From Hydrogenophaga aromaticivorans (GTDB lineage: Bacteria > Pseudomonadota > Gammaproteobacteria > Burkholderiales > Burkholderiaceae_C), in the NCBI RefSeq assembly GCF_013387465.1, contig NZ_VYGV01000006.1:963638-1027637 (forward strand): a stretch of 64,000 bases of DNA, read 5' to 3'. Every line of letters starts with the position of its first letter. Position 1 is the stretch's first letter. Positions 58,435 to 64,000 of this stretch are shown piece after piece. The position numbers and the translations under genes are program-made. Below the pieces are notes generated by a model. The model made no database searches. It saw only the letters and a list, made by a program, of their open reading frames with translations, and was not told the DNA's origin.

Positions 58435-58730
58435 CACCTGAGAAGAACCAAGAGATTCGCGCCAACGCTAAGGCTTGGGCAGGTCGCCTGCTGGCCCTTT
58501 GGTCGGCCGAGCTTGTCCGAGGCTTGCTGCTGCCTCCCGGAGCATCTGGGCGATCCGAGCAGCTGAGGTCACTGGAATTGCATCTATCGCGGCAACGCTC
58601 AGAGGTGGCCATGACAGTGTTTCCAGAGATGACTCCGGTGGAGTCTGATCTGTGGGCTGGCGAGGCCCTGGACGCCTTTGACGCTCTTGCATCTGAGTTC
58701 CTTGAGGTATTGAACAAATCCAACACGTAA
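58431..58730 (+). CDS. small helical phage protein
   Basis: A 99-residue protein starting at the ATG at 58431 (MTPEKNQEIRANAKAWAGRL). It is helical throughout, with a conserved-looking ESDLWAGEALDAFDALASEF end. It is coupled to the preceding membrane peptide. Function unknown. Confidence 0.6.
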   Translation: MTPEKNQEIRANAKAWAGRLLALWSAELVRGLLLPPGASGRSEQLRSLELHLSRQRSEVAMTVFPEMTPVESDLWAGEALDAFDALASEFLEVLNKSNT

Positions 58731-58736
58731 AGCCTT

Positions 58737-58830
58737 CGCACCCCCTGCCGCAACCGATTGGCGGAGCGATATCCGCCAGTGCTTGCAAGCCGGCGGCAGG
58801 GGGAGCGCCGTGGGAGTCGCTATCCCACGG
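58737..58830 (+). ncRNA. structured RNA element: three-way junction plus hairpin
   Basis: An outer stem CCCCCTGCCGC (58741-58751) with GCGGCAGGGGG (58793-58803) is perfect over 11 bp and extends by 3 bp beyond an A.A mismatch. It encloses TGGCGGA-GCGATA-TCCGCCA (58759-58778) and GCTTGCAAGC (58781-58790). A further perfect 8-bp hairpin CCGTGGGA-loop-TCCCACGG follows (58808-58830). The folding could occur on either strand. A C4-type phage antisense RNA is one possibility; no Rfam search was possible. Confidence 0.55.
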
Positions 58831-58952
58831 ATCGCCGGCCAAGAGTACTGGGCAAGCTAGCTAGGCAAACCCCGCCCTCGTAACCGGCAAGCCAACGTCC
58901 GTCATTCGGCGGTCGCTGGGGCCTCAGTGGCCGCTCCATCAAGGATAGTCCC
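58831..58952. other. noncoding stretch with further short dyads
   Basis: It contains CCGTCATTCGG, GGCCTCAGTGGCC and a CCCC/GGGG pair (58870-58873 region with 58918-58921 region) between the structured element and the 30-codon frame. No protein gene is seen. Confidence 0.4.
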
Positions 58953-59045
58953 ATGTTGGAGTTTTCACTGGTGGTGAGGATCACCGTAAAGCAAGCTCTC
59001 TCACTCGGACGAGTGTTGATAGCCATCCTGCTTCTATCGGTGTAG
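58953..59045 (+). CDS. 30-residue hydrophobic peptide ORF
   Basis: ATG at 58953 preceded by AAGGAT at ribosome-site distance. The peptide MLEFSLVVRITVKQALSLGR, then VLIAILLLSV, is amphipathic with a hydrophobic end, like type I toxins or phage membrane peptides. It is flanked by structured RNA on both sides. Translation is not proven. Confidence 0.4.
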   Translation: MLEFSLVVRITVKQALSLGRVLIAILLLSV

Positions 59046-59054
59046 CCCCTCACC

Positions 59055-59098
59055 TGGCTATGGCGGGTCGTGGTGCAATCCACGGCCCGCTCATAGTT
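59055..59098. repeat. long imperfect inverted repeat (hairpin)
   Basis: CTATGGCGGG-T-CGTGG, loop TGCAAT, CCACG-G-CCCGC-T-CATAG: about 15 bp of pairing with one mismatch and one bulge. Neither strand has a T run, so it is not an ordinary terminator. It directly follows the 30-codon frame. Confidence 0.7.
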
Positions 59099-59107
59099 CA
59101 TTGAACA

Positions 59108-59296
59108 TCATCTCGTCGCAGATGACGCCTTGAGTTTCCATTGAAGCTCGGCTCGGTCTTCCACGCCGGGTCGATCAACACCGCTTCGGCAAATGAACTC
59201 CATGCGCTTGCGCATGAGCCAGTTGTAAGGCCATGCCGGCGCCGCTGCCAAGTCCAGCAACAGATCTGAAAACACAAGTCGGTCCAGTAGCTTCAT
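59108..59296 (-). CDS. small protein antisense to the end of the rightward transcript
   Basis: A 62-residue protein with ATG at 59296 and a good GGAGAGG ribosome site. It has a Leu-rich N-terminus (MKLLDRLVFSDLLLDLAAAPAWP) and a basic second half. It lies on the minus strand between plus-strand genes. Without homologues in view, it is only a probable gene. Confidence 0.4.
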   Translation of the reverse strand: MKLLDRLVFSDLLLDLAAAPAWPYNWLMRKRMEFICRSGVDRPGVEDRAELQWKLKASSATR

Positions 59297-59312
59297 CACC
59301 CTCTCCAGTTTG

Positions 59313-59336
59313 AGCCCGCCGTGCGCGGGCTTTTTT
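59313..59336 (+). terminator. terminator ending the cI-side transcript
   Basis: Plus-strand GCCCGC-CGTGC-GCGGGC followed by TTTTTT, just upstream of the second early promoter. Confidence 0.85.
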
Positions 59337-59387
59337 GCGTCCGGTCTGGATGACCGTTTGTAGCTTCAGAATATTTTACTGAATTTT

Positions 59388-59428
59388 GTTAGCTTGGGCT
59401 ATTGACTTGTTTGGTAGCTCAGGCTAAT
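59388..59428. promoter_or_regulatory. two repressor operators at the second early promoter
   Basis: GTTAGCTTGGGCTAT (59388-59402) overlaps the -35 box, and ATTAGCCTGAGCTAC (minus strand of 59414-59428) overlaps the -10 box. Both match the operator motif of the cI/cro region. Confidence 0.65.
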
Positions 59429-59430
59429 AT
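59402..59430 (+). promoter_or_regulatory. rightward early promoter for the recombination genes
   Basis: TTGACT (59402-59407), a 17-base spacer, TAATAT (59425-59430): near-consensus sigma70 promoter, about 60 bases upstream of the first gene of the rightward operon. Confidence 0.85.
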
Positions 59431-59489
59431 TCTCCCCATCGGTTCCCAGATGCTGCATCCCGCAGCAGACCGACAAGGGGTGAAACAAG

Positions 59490-59906
59490 ATGAGCTACAG
59501 CAGCAATCCCGTGCTCGATGCGATGCGTCACTGCGACGCGCTCTATGAGGCATCAGACGCACAGATCGAGTCCGAGGCCGATCTGGCTGGTGACTTTCTC
59601 AAGGCCTGCAAGAAGGTCGATGCCAACGCATTGGCGCCGTGGGCTGGCCAGGTGGTCGACAACGAGCAGCGCATGGCCTTGGGCTTGGACTGGTCAGCGA
59701 AGAACCTTCCTCAGCGCCAGCAGGCCCTGCACGAAGTCATGGTCGAGTCGCTGGACTACCCCGATGGCCCAACGATGTGCGAGGCGATGCAGCTCTTGCT
59801 GAACGTCGCGTACAGCGCTGATCTGGTGAACACCCCATCGATGGCGCGCGGCCTGATCGAGCGCATGGGCCGCAGCTTCGCGTTTCACAACAGCGGGGTG
59901 GAGTGA
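59490..59906 (+). CDS. first gene of the rightward early operon, unknown function
   Basis: A 138-residue acidic helical protein (MSYSSNPVLDAMRHCDALYE). It is first behind the repressed early promoter, the position of host-takeover or recombination-accessory genes. No motif is recognised. Confidence 0.65.
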   Translation: MSYSSNPVLDAMRHCDALYEASDAQIESEADLAGDFLKACKKVDANALAPWAGQVVDNEQRMALGLDWSAKNLPQRQQALHEVMVESLDYPDGPTMCEAMQLLLNVAYSADLVNTPSMARGLIERMGRSFAFHNSGVE

Positions 59907-60337
59907 TGAAGTTGGCCATCGTCATCGCTGCCCTGATCTGCACCAGCGCTCAAGCCGAGGGCCTCACGCCTTCCACGATGGGCCTGCACATCGGAAGCCA
60001 CCACTTCACGGCCCGCGAGTCCGGTACTTGGAACGACATCAACCCCGGTGTGTACGCCCGCTGGGATTCCGGTCTTGTTCTGGGCACCCTGCGCAACAGC
60101 GAGCGCCGGCAGAGCGTTTACGCGGCCTACGTCATGGAGTCGCAGCGCTGGAACGGATTGTCTGCCGCCGTCATGGTCGGCGGCATCACCGGGTACTCGC
60201 GCAGCGTGTCGCCGATGGCATCGGTCAGCGTTGCAGCGGCCGTCACTGATCGCGCATCGATGCGTGTTTCCCTGCTGCCAAAGGCGTACCCGAAAGGGTC
60301 TGCTGTGGTGCACCTTTCAACTGAGTGGGGGTTTTGA
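59906..60337 (+). CDS. exported beta-barrel-like phage protein
   Basis: A 143-residue protein with a signal peptide (KLAIVIAALICTSAQA-E) and alternating strands ending in an aromatic residue (AVVHLSTEWGF), a typical outer-membrane barrel signature. The pattern GLHIGSHHF, NPGVYARWDSGL, NSERRQSVY is familiar from many phage proteins of unknown role. It starts in a TGATG overlap with the previous gene. Confidence 0.7.
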   Translation: MKLAIVIAALICTSAQAEGLTPSTMGLHIGSHHFTARESGTWNDINPGVYARWDSGLVLGTLRNSERRQSVYAAYVMESQRWNGLSAAVMVGGITGYSRSVSPMASVSVAAAVTDRASMRVSLLPKAYPKGSAVVHLSTEWGF

Positions 60338-60338
60338 A

Positions 60339-60599
60339 ATGAGCAAGCCATTCAACTGGATGGGCCACCTCGGATTCGAGGTGCAAGACGCTGGCGGCGT
60401 TCCCGTCATCAACGAAGAAGGCGACATGCGCGAGGCCGATCTGTGCCACCAAGTGCTGTGGGACAAAGTGGTTTCGCTCAAGGCGCAGCGTGACGATCTG
60501 CTGAAGGCTTGCAAACAAGCCCTGGTCGCGCTCAAGGGCCGTGAGCATGACCAATTCCTTCGTGACGCCATCGAAGCCGCAGAGAAAGGCGGTACGTGA
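60339..60599 (+). CDS. small phage protein
   Basis: An 86-residue protein (MSKPFNWMGHLGFEVQDAGG), with a C-terminal coiled helix (VVSLKAQRDDLLKACKQALVALKG). It is in the tightly packed early operon. Function unknown. Confidence 0.6.
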   Translation: MSKPFNWMGHLGFEVQDAGGVPVINEEGDMREADLCHQVLWDKVVSLKAQRDDLLKACKQALVALKGREHDQFLRDAIEAAEKGGT

Positions 60600-60763
60600 T
60601 GGCCCTGGCAAACCTCTTCACAGAACACCTGCTGCGCGCACGAATCTGGTTCTACGAACTGGCCCTGCAGCAGATAGACCCATGCCATGCCGACGTGCCG
60701 GAAATCGTCCTGCGCCTGTGCAACCTCTACGACCAACTTGATGACCTGAAAGGACTGTCATGA
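60599..60763 (+). CDS. 54-residue helical protein
   Basis: A short frame with start and stop both in overlaps with its neighbours (TGATG and ATGA). It encodes MALANLFTEHLLRARIWFYE and a second helix. The double coupling supports it being real. Function unknown. Confidence 0.6.
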   Translation: MALANLFTEHLLRARIWFYELALQQIDPCHADVPEIVLRLCNLYDQLDDLKGLS

Positions 60764-61086
60764 ACAACACCCAACGAATCAGCGAAGGCCCTGCATCGGC
60801 AGCGCGCCTGATCGGTGCAGCCCGATGGGAGGCCCACGAGTGCGGTCACGGGACCTGTGCCGCAGCGGTGGATTGCATCGGCGAGTGCGAGCTGAAAGCT
60901 GCAGTTCTGAACCTTCCCGTCATCGACGCCAAGTTCCTCGACTCGCAGCTCAAGTGCGATATGCCCATCGAAATGATCGAGCCCGTCAAGTCCGTGATCA
61001 GCGGCGCTGAACGGCTCAAAACTGCCGCCCTGGTCATCGCCGCAATGCTGGCTCTGGCCTGCACTTTCTACGTTTCTTCCATCTGA
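60760..61086 (+). CDS. small protein with C-terminal membrane anchor
   Basis: A 108-residue protein. It has a Cys-rich central part (HECGHGTCAAAVDCIGECEL) and a C-terminal hydrophobic helix (TAALVIAAMLALACTFYV). It may be a membrane-tethered zinc or disulfide protein. Function unknown. Confidence 0.6.
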   Translation: MNNTQRISEGPASAARLIGAARWEAHECGHGTCAAAVDCIGECELKAAVLNLPVIDAKFLDSQLKCDMPIEMIEPVKSVISGAERLKTAALVIAAMLALACTFYVSSI

Positions 61087-61093
61087 GGACCAC

Positions 61094-61276
61094 ATGAGCA
61101 CGAACTCTTCTTCATCTTCCGGCGTCTCGTTTTTGAGCCTGCTTGGCCTGCTGTTTATCGGACTCAAGCTGACTGGGTTCATTGATTGGTCGTGGTGGTG
61201 GGTGCTTGCGCCTTTTTATGTCGGCCTGTTTTTGGTCATTGCAGTGATCGCTTTCGTTATCGCAATCAACAAGTGA
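61094..61276 (+). CDS. two-helix membrane protein
   Basis: A 60-residue protein with a Ser-rich start and two hydrophobic segments (VSFLSLLGLLFIGLKL, PFYVGLFLVIAVIAFVIAI) separated by a Trp cluster (DWSWWWV). Such proteins of early operons may be involved in exclusion or host takeover. Function unknown. Confidence 0.6.
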   Translation: MSTNSSSSSGVSFLSLLGLLFIGLKLTGFIDWSWWWVLAPFYVGLFLVIAVIAFVIAINK

Positions 61277-61284
61277 TTCAAGCC

Positions 61285-61662
61285 ATGAAAACAACCGCAA
61301 CCATTCTCTGCGCCGCCGCGCTGCTGACCGCCTGCAATGACGCCGATGTGGCAAGCCGCAACCTGTCGAAGGCTGCCGACATGTTCGAGGTCACGCGCCG
61401 CATCGTCTTCTACAACGGCATCACGGGCGAGTACATGCTGACCATTCAGGGCTTGTGCTCACTGGGAAACCAAGACCCGGCGCGGACGCTGACGGTGACG
61501 TGCAAGACCGCTCCGACTGAATACAAAAAGAACTTCCTCGGCCTGTCCGACAACGTGACGTATTTCGTTGAGCAGATCGACGGTGTTGCGGCAAGCCCGT
61601 ATCAGTACCGCGTCGTCTTCAAGCCACTGGCCATCATTCCTGACATCGAAATCCGCAAGTGA
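61285..61662 (+). CDS. beta-sandwich lipoprotein
   Basis: A 125-residue protein starting at the ATG at 61285 with a lipoprotein signal (TATILCAAALLTAC, lipidated Cys near 17). The mature part follows the phage beta-sandwich lipoprotein pattern (ASRNLSKAADMFEVTRRIVF, then YKKNFLGLSDNVTYFVEQIDG). These are common in recombination operons of Burkholderiales phages, perhaps for exclusion. Role unproven. Confidence 0.75.
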   Translation: MKTTATILCAAALLTACNDADVASRNLSKAADMFEVTRRIVFYNGITGEYMLTIQGLCSLGNQDPARTLTVTCKTAPTEYKKNFLGLSDNVTYFVEQIDGVAASPYQYRVVFKPLAIIPDIEIRK

Positions 61663-61669
61663 GAACCAC

Positions 61670-62572
61670 ATGAGCAACGCACTTTTAACCCTCACGCACA
61701 AGCTGGCCAAGCGCCTGGACATGGGCGACGGCACCAGCCTTGTCGAAACCCTCAAGCTGACTTGCTTCCGACAGCGCGGGAACGACATCGTTACCGACGC
61801 CCAGATGGAGGCTCTGCTGATCGTGGCAGAACAGTACCGATTGAATCCTTTTACGAAGGAGCTTTTTGCTTTTGCCGACAAGGGCGCCATTGTCCCGGTG
61901 GTGTCGGTCGATGGCTGGTCGCGCATCATCAACGAGAACCCCGCCTTCAACGGACTGGAGTTTCGGTACTCGGATGAAATCGTGACCATGCCGCGCGGCA
62001 AGCCTTGCCCGGCCTGGTGCGAAGTTGTGATCTACCGCAAGGACCGCGACCGCCCGACCGTGGTTCGTGAGTATCTTGACGAGGTGTACCAGGCGCCTCG
62101 CGGCCAGAACGCTTATGACGGCCCTTGGCAGAGCCACACAAAGCGCTTCTTGCGCCACAAGACCCTGATCCAAGGCGCCCGCATCGCCTTCGGTTTCGCC
62201 GGCATCTACGACGAGGACGAAGCTCACCGGATCATCGACGCCGGCTCCATTGACGCAACGACCGGAGAAATCACCCAGCAGAAGCAGCCCGAGCGCCCCA
62301 CACTGCCCGCCTACGCGCAAGCCGACTTCACAAAGAACCTGCCGCAGTGGGCCGGCATCGTGAAGTCAGGCCGCAAGACGCCGGATGAACTGATCGCCAT
62401 GGTGGGAACCAAGGGCGTGCTGTCCGAAGCCCAGAAACAGGGCATCCGCGATCTTGCGAAGTCGCAGGACGTGACCGATGCGCCGATCAAGAACGAGGTG
62501 CCCGCTGAACCGGCCATGAGCGCCGCCGAACAGGAAGCGCACGCCGAGTTCCTGGCTGGACTGGAGGGCTGA
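61670..62572 (+). CDS. bet: phage recombinase Bet (RecT/Redbeta family)
   Basis: A 300-residue single-strand annealing protein starting at the ATG at 61670. The Bet core is clear: LVETLKLTCFRQRGN, EALLIVAEQYRLNPFTKELFAF, VVSVDGWSRIINENPAF, and the KRFLRHKTLIQGARIAFGF segment. The C-terminal 70 residues are a flexible tail. It works with the YqaJ-type exonuclease downstream in double-strand-break recombination. Confidence 0.92.
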   Translation: MSNALLTLTHKLAKRLDMGDGTSLVETLKLTCFRQRGNDIVTDAQMEALLIVAEQYRLNPFTKELFAFADKGAIVPVVSVDGWSRIINENPAFNGLEFRYSDEIVTMPRGKPCPAWCEVVIYRKDRDRPTVVREYLDEVYQAPRGQNAYDGPWQSHTKRFLRHKTLIQGARIAFGFAGIYDEDEAHRIIDAGSIDATTGEITQQKQPERPTLPAYAQADFTKNLPQWAGIVKSGRKTPDELIAMVGTKGVLSEAQKQGIRDLAKSQDVTDAPIKNEVPAEPAMSAAEQEAHAEFLAGLEG

Positions 62573-62575
62573 CCG

Positions 62576-63394
62576 ATGAGCAACACATTGAACCGTGGGG
62601 ATACGGTCTACAACCAGCACGGGCAAGAGGCAATTCTTGTCGCATCAAGTTGCGGAGAGCATCTGGTCCGTCCAATCTTTGAAGACGACGATGGATCGCA
62701 CGAAGGCGACGTTGAAACGTGGCGCACGGTCTTCCGCACACCGCCAGCGCCGAAGCTGGATGCCGAGACGGCAGCAGCTGAAAAGCGACTGCACGACCTC
62801 AACGTGCAAGTGTCCGCAATTCGTGACCAGATCAACGAGTTCAACAAGAGCGAGAAAGATCGTCTGGCCCGCATCAAGCAGCACGGCGCTCTTGAACTTC
62901 TGGACCGCTATCTGGCCGGTGAAATCACGCACTACGTTGCGGTCAAGGAATACGGGTTCGGCGTGGAAATCATCCCGGTCTCTGACACGCTGGAAAGCTA
63001 CCCATCCAACAACGGTTATGGGCTACTGACACTCCATCCGTTCATGGGCTGGAACAAGCAAATCAAGTGGTCCATCTACTACAACAAAAAATGGGAAAGC
63101 CGCTACACCAACGACAGGACTGAGCGCGTATTTCCCTGCTGCGGTGAAGAGGATGCAAAGGCAAAGGCCGTGGCGATCATCCTGGCAGAAATAGCGGCCC
63201 AGATGGCCAAGGACGACAAGGATCGTCGCAACACCAGCGAACTCATCAAGTTTGCAAAAGCCCACGGTGTCGAAGTTCCGCAAGAGTTGATCGACTCAGT
63301 TGCCGCCGCCCGAGTCGCCATGGTTGAGCGCGAGATTGCCGAGAAGTCGAAGCAGATCGAAGCGCTCAAGCAACAACTCGCAGCCACCGCCTGA
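62576..63394 (+). CDS. protein of unknown function between Bet and exonuclease
   Basis: A 272-residue protein. An N-terminal beta region (RGDTVYNQHGQEAILVASS) is followed by a coiled coil (about 65-105), a mixed central domain, and a C-terminal coiled coil (EREIAEKSKQIEALKQQLA). It may be an annealing or ssDNA-handling accessory given its place. Family not recognised. Confidence 0.65.
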   Translation: MSNTLNRGDTVYNQHGQEAILVASSCGEHLVRPIFEDDDGSHEGDVETWRTVFRTPPAPKLDAETAAAEKRLHDLNVQVSAIRDQINEFNKSEKDRLARIKQHGALELLDRYLAGEITHYVAVKEYGFGVEIIPVSDTLESYPSNNGYGLLTLHPFMGWNKQIKWSIYYNKKWESRYTNDRTERVFPCCGEEDAKAKAVAIILAEIAAQMAKDDKDRRNTSELIKFAKAHGVEVPQELIDSVAAARVAMVEREIAEKSKQIEALKQQLAATA

Positions 63395-63414
63395 ACCACA
63401 CACCGGAGAACACC

Positions 63415-64000
63415 ATGAACATGACCTTTCACGACTTCGCACAGGGTTCGCCTGAATGGCACCAGCACCGCAGCACGCATTTCAACGCATCTGACGCCCC
63501 AGCCATGATGGGCTGCAGCCCGTACCAGACCCGCACCGAACTGCTGACCCGCATGAAGACCGGCATCAGCGCCGAAGTGGACGCGGGGACGCAGCGCCGT
63601 TTCGATGATGGCCACCGCTTCGAGGCCCTGGCCCGCCCGCTGGCAGAGAAGATCATCAGCGACGACCTATACCCGGTGACCGGATCGCGCGGCGATTTGT
63701 CGGCCAGCTTCGACGGCCTGACGCTGGACGGAATGACGGCTTTTGAGCACAAAACTCTGAACACCGAACTGATCGTCTGGTTCGGGCAATACGACCGGTC
63801 GGACGTTGAAAGCATCATCAACTCAGCAGGAAACCATCTTCCGTTGACCTACCGCGTTCAGATGGAACAGCAGATGGCCGTTTCTGGTGCAGATCGCGTG
63901 CTGTTCATGGCGTCGAATTGGCAAGGCGAAACGCTGGTCGAAGAGCGCCACTGCTGGTACGCATCGGATTCCTATCTGCGCGCCAAGATCGTCGCCGGCT
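63415..64000 (+). CDS. YqaJ-type viral exonuclease, cut off by the window edge
   Basis: An open frame from the ATG at 63415 past the right edge (195 residues visible). It begins MNMTFHDFAQGSPEWHQHRS. It has the YqaJ pattern: E-WH-HR, ASDAPAMMGCSPYQTR, FDDGHRFEALARPLAE, the catalytic acid/lysine pair in GMTAFEHKTL, and YRVQMEQQMAVSGADR. It is a 5'-3' exonuclease partner of Bet. The C-terminus is missing from view. Confidence 0.9.
   Translation, partial: MNMTFHDFAQGSPEWHQHRSTHFNASDAPAMMGCSPYQTRTELLTRMKTGISAEVDAGTQRRFDDGHRFEALARPLAEKIISDDLYPVTGSRGDLSASFDGLTLDGMTAFEHKTLNTELIVWFGQYDRSDVESIINSAGNHLPLTYRVQMEQQMAVSGADRVLFMASNWQGETLVEERHCWYASDSYLRAKIVAG

Noticed and set aside
58756-58769. A 14-base match (GATTGGCGGAGCGA) to the tRNA-like remnant at 12256-12269, considered as the second attachment core
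   Set aside because: It lies inside a hairpin of the structured RNA block, lacks any tRNA context and has phage genes on both sides, so chance is more likely.
59060-59096. Resemblance of GTGGTGCAATCCAC and GCTCAT to parts of twister-sister ribozymes
   Set aside because: The surrounding bases form one long hairpin and the other conserved strands of the ribozyme are missing.
12412-64000. Diversity-generating retroelement (some related podophages carry one)
   Set aside because: No reverse transcriptase frame and no template/variable repeat pair near the fibre or collar genes could be seen.
12290-64000. Search for an integrase and the right attachment site
   Set aside because: No tyrosine or serine integrase is recognisable in the window; the prophage evidently continues past its right edge.

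Overview
The window joins about 12.2 kb of a GC-rich Burkholderiales chromosome to at least 51.7 kb of a temperate, podovirus-like prophage that runs off the right edge. The host part looks like Comamonadaceae (Hydrogenophaga/Acidovorax/Variovorax type). Evidence: a tctCBA-tctDE tricarboxylate cluster with a Bug-type receptor, a branched-chain amino-acid (Liv) transport cluster next to a sigma54 activator, and the short GC-rich intergenic repeats typical of that family. This assignment is from pattern recognition, not a search.

Host region (1-12.2 kb). livF, livG and livK are on the minus strand. A near-consensus sigma54 promoter precedes livK, with three dyad sites upstream, and a PAS/AAA+/Fis activator (3029-4522) follows. 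Next come a HAD phosphatase, tctA-tctB-tctC (minus) and the divergent two-component pair tctD-tctE (plus), then an Hsp15-like S4 protein and an EamA transporter.

Junction (about 12.22-12.29 kb). The minus strand shows what looks like the 3' end of a tRNA gene followed at once by an intrinsic terminator, as expected for the remnant half of a tRNA attachment site. The intact tRNA and the integrase should lie beyond 64 kb.

Prophage, leftward arm (56.7 down to 12.4 kb, all minus strand). A small Cro-like protein starts the arm. It is followed by a CII-like protein, an O-type initiator containing 8 iterons (probable origin), a DnaC-type loader, a RuvC-like resolvase, an SNF2 helicase, a DNA methyltransferase, NinB, a Ref-like nuclease, ParB-like and HNH proteins, many small ninR-type genes and a candidate late antiterminator. 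A permuted (two-piece) tmRNA gene follows. Then come the packaging and head genes (TerS, TerL, P22-type portal, scaffold, capsid), head-tail adaptors, an SGNH-hydrolase protein, tail collar, stabilisation/needle-base protein and fibre. The arm ends with holin-like proteins, a GH108 endolysin, accessory enzymes, two ejection proteins and a 2786-residue polyvalent ejection protein. Several intrinsic terminators interrupt this operon, so late expression probably needs antitermination.

Prophage, rightward arm (56.8-64 kb). A LexA/CI-type cleavable repressor is followed by AT-rich secreted-protein genes and a roughly 370-base block packed with perfect hairpins and a 30-codon ORF. A strong early promoter with two repressor operators then leads into small membrane/secreted proteins and the Bet (RecT-family) and YqaJ-type exonuclease recombination genes.

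The most unusual items are the phage-borne permuted tmRNA with its odd tag (ANESTFLKAA), the structured RNA block at 58.74-59.10 kb, the dioxygenase/cupin pair, the giant polyvalent protein with a terminator-like hairpin just after its start, and the iteron origin. The overall plan recalls Bcep22-like podophages (about 63 kb, one giant virion protein); that comparison is from memory only.
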